Part shown: piece by piece, positions 63,531-64,000 of the stretch
Layout of the letters: every line of letters starts with the position of its first letter
Position numbering within the stretch: position 1 is the first letter of the stretch
NCBI GenBank assembly: GCA_031841125.1
Contig: CM063114.1
Span: forward strand, 46,273,574 to 46,337,573
DNA: 64,000 nucleotides
From: Acanthococcus lagerstroemiae
Lineage: Eukaryota; Arthropoda; Insecta; Hemiptera; Eriococcidae
Direction: 5' to 3'
The notes under the pieces: generated by a model
What the model was told of the DNA's origin: nothing
Seen by the model: only the letters and a program-made list of their open reading frames with translations
The model's database searches: none
Position numbers and translations under genes: made by a program

Positions 63531-64000
63531 AGTTTGGAACGGCCATGCTATACTGGAACTTATGCCACCGAGCACTTGCCCGGTTGCCCGGCTAGCCATT
63601 CCGCCTCTACGCTTCGCGTACACTTACAATGGAAATGAAAACACCGCCTAATGCTGGCAAAATTCGAGCCATAAAGAGCCGACTATCGTACATCGACGTC
63701 GATATCCATCGTTCCGGCTAATTGACACGCCAACAACGGCGTCGAAATTAAAAAGTTACGAATACATTTCCGGCCCACATGTAAAATTTCTTATCCAACT
63801 GTTTGGAATTCCTTTTCTCTCCTTGCCTTCGTAACCGCCAAAGCAGGGGGGGGGGAGCTTAATGTCCGAAAGTTTTTTCCGCCTTCCGTCGGCAATGGGA
63901 AAAGTATTACGTTATCAGCGTAATTTGTCGGCACGTTACGGTTGTTCCGACTTGTAATATTACGTTTGAAAAAGCTGGCACGCTATACCGTCTTCACCAT
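63531..64000. other. Unassigned, host-like sequence
   Basis: No feature recognised apart from a 10-base G run at 63846-63855. Balanced composition with CG dinucleotides. Confidence 0.5.

Overview
The window is eukaryotic, almost certainly arthropod and most likely insect. I recognise no complete host gene. Nearly every readable protein signal is a broken transposable element: LINE-type (non-LTR) retrotransposons of several clades, one Ty3/gypsy LTR element, an hAT transposase relic, inverted-repeat DNA elements, and one tRNA-derived SINE. Long AT-rich tracts, GA/CT microsatellites and many G/C homopolymers fill the rest. An insect is inferred from the clade mix (RTE-, R1-, Jockey/CR1- and I-type LINEs plus Ty3/gypsy), the arthropod-style TATA/TCAGT promoter of the gypsy LTR and the overall base texture. 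I cannot name the species.

Layout. 1-3.8 kb: a long inverted-repeat element at the left edge, a duplicated 46-bp unit, a GA microsatellite and a ~123-bp tandem repeat. 3.8-8.4 kb: a Jockey/CR1-type LINE 3' end, an inverted-repeat element, and two RTE-like LINE pieces pointing at each other. 8.4-16.6 kb: mostly repeats, namely a ~125-bp degenerate repeat family, a 1.4-kb AT-rich array built on a palindromic TTGATTAATCAA core, and a dimeric tandem array inside a unit with matching inverted ends. 16.7-20.8 kb: a Ty3/gypsy element that lost gag, has lost catalytic residues, and carries a 472-bp insertion in its integrase; its 3' LTR keeps an intact-looking core promoter. 20.8-33 kb: an I-clade LINE with an internal duplication, a pile of RTE-like LINEs in both orientations, and an R1-type LINE. 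33-42 kb: possible BEL/Pao leftovers, a second palindromic AT array with an hAT-type MITE inside it, and a head-to-head LINE pair. 42-55 kb: a Jockey/CR1-type LINE, an hAT transposase relic, a tRNA-Ser-derived SINE, a Jockey-type LINE with ORF1 plus endonuclease only, and the best preserved element of the window, an RTE-like LINE. 55-64 kb: another MITE, a degenerate GACTCTTCAAG-rich tract, and a LINE split by two later insertions.

The most notable object is the element at 59982-62178. It is about 2.2 kb, has ~660-bp inverted terminal arms, is built from degenerate ~70-bp repeats, and has no evident coding capacity. It sits precisely inside a LINE reading frame with a TA target duplication. 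A second, palindromic insertion (62419-63061) interrupts the same LINE, so the LINE is older than both.

Nothing here forms a working gene system. Genes interact only as TE biology: each LINE should supply ORF1 protein, APE endonuclease and reverse transcriptase, and the SINE and MITEs would have been moved by enzymes of intact relatives elsewhere in the genome.
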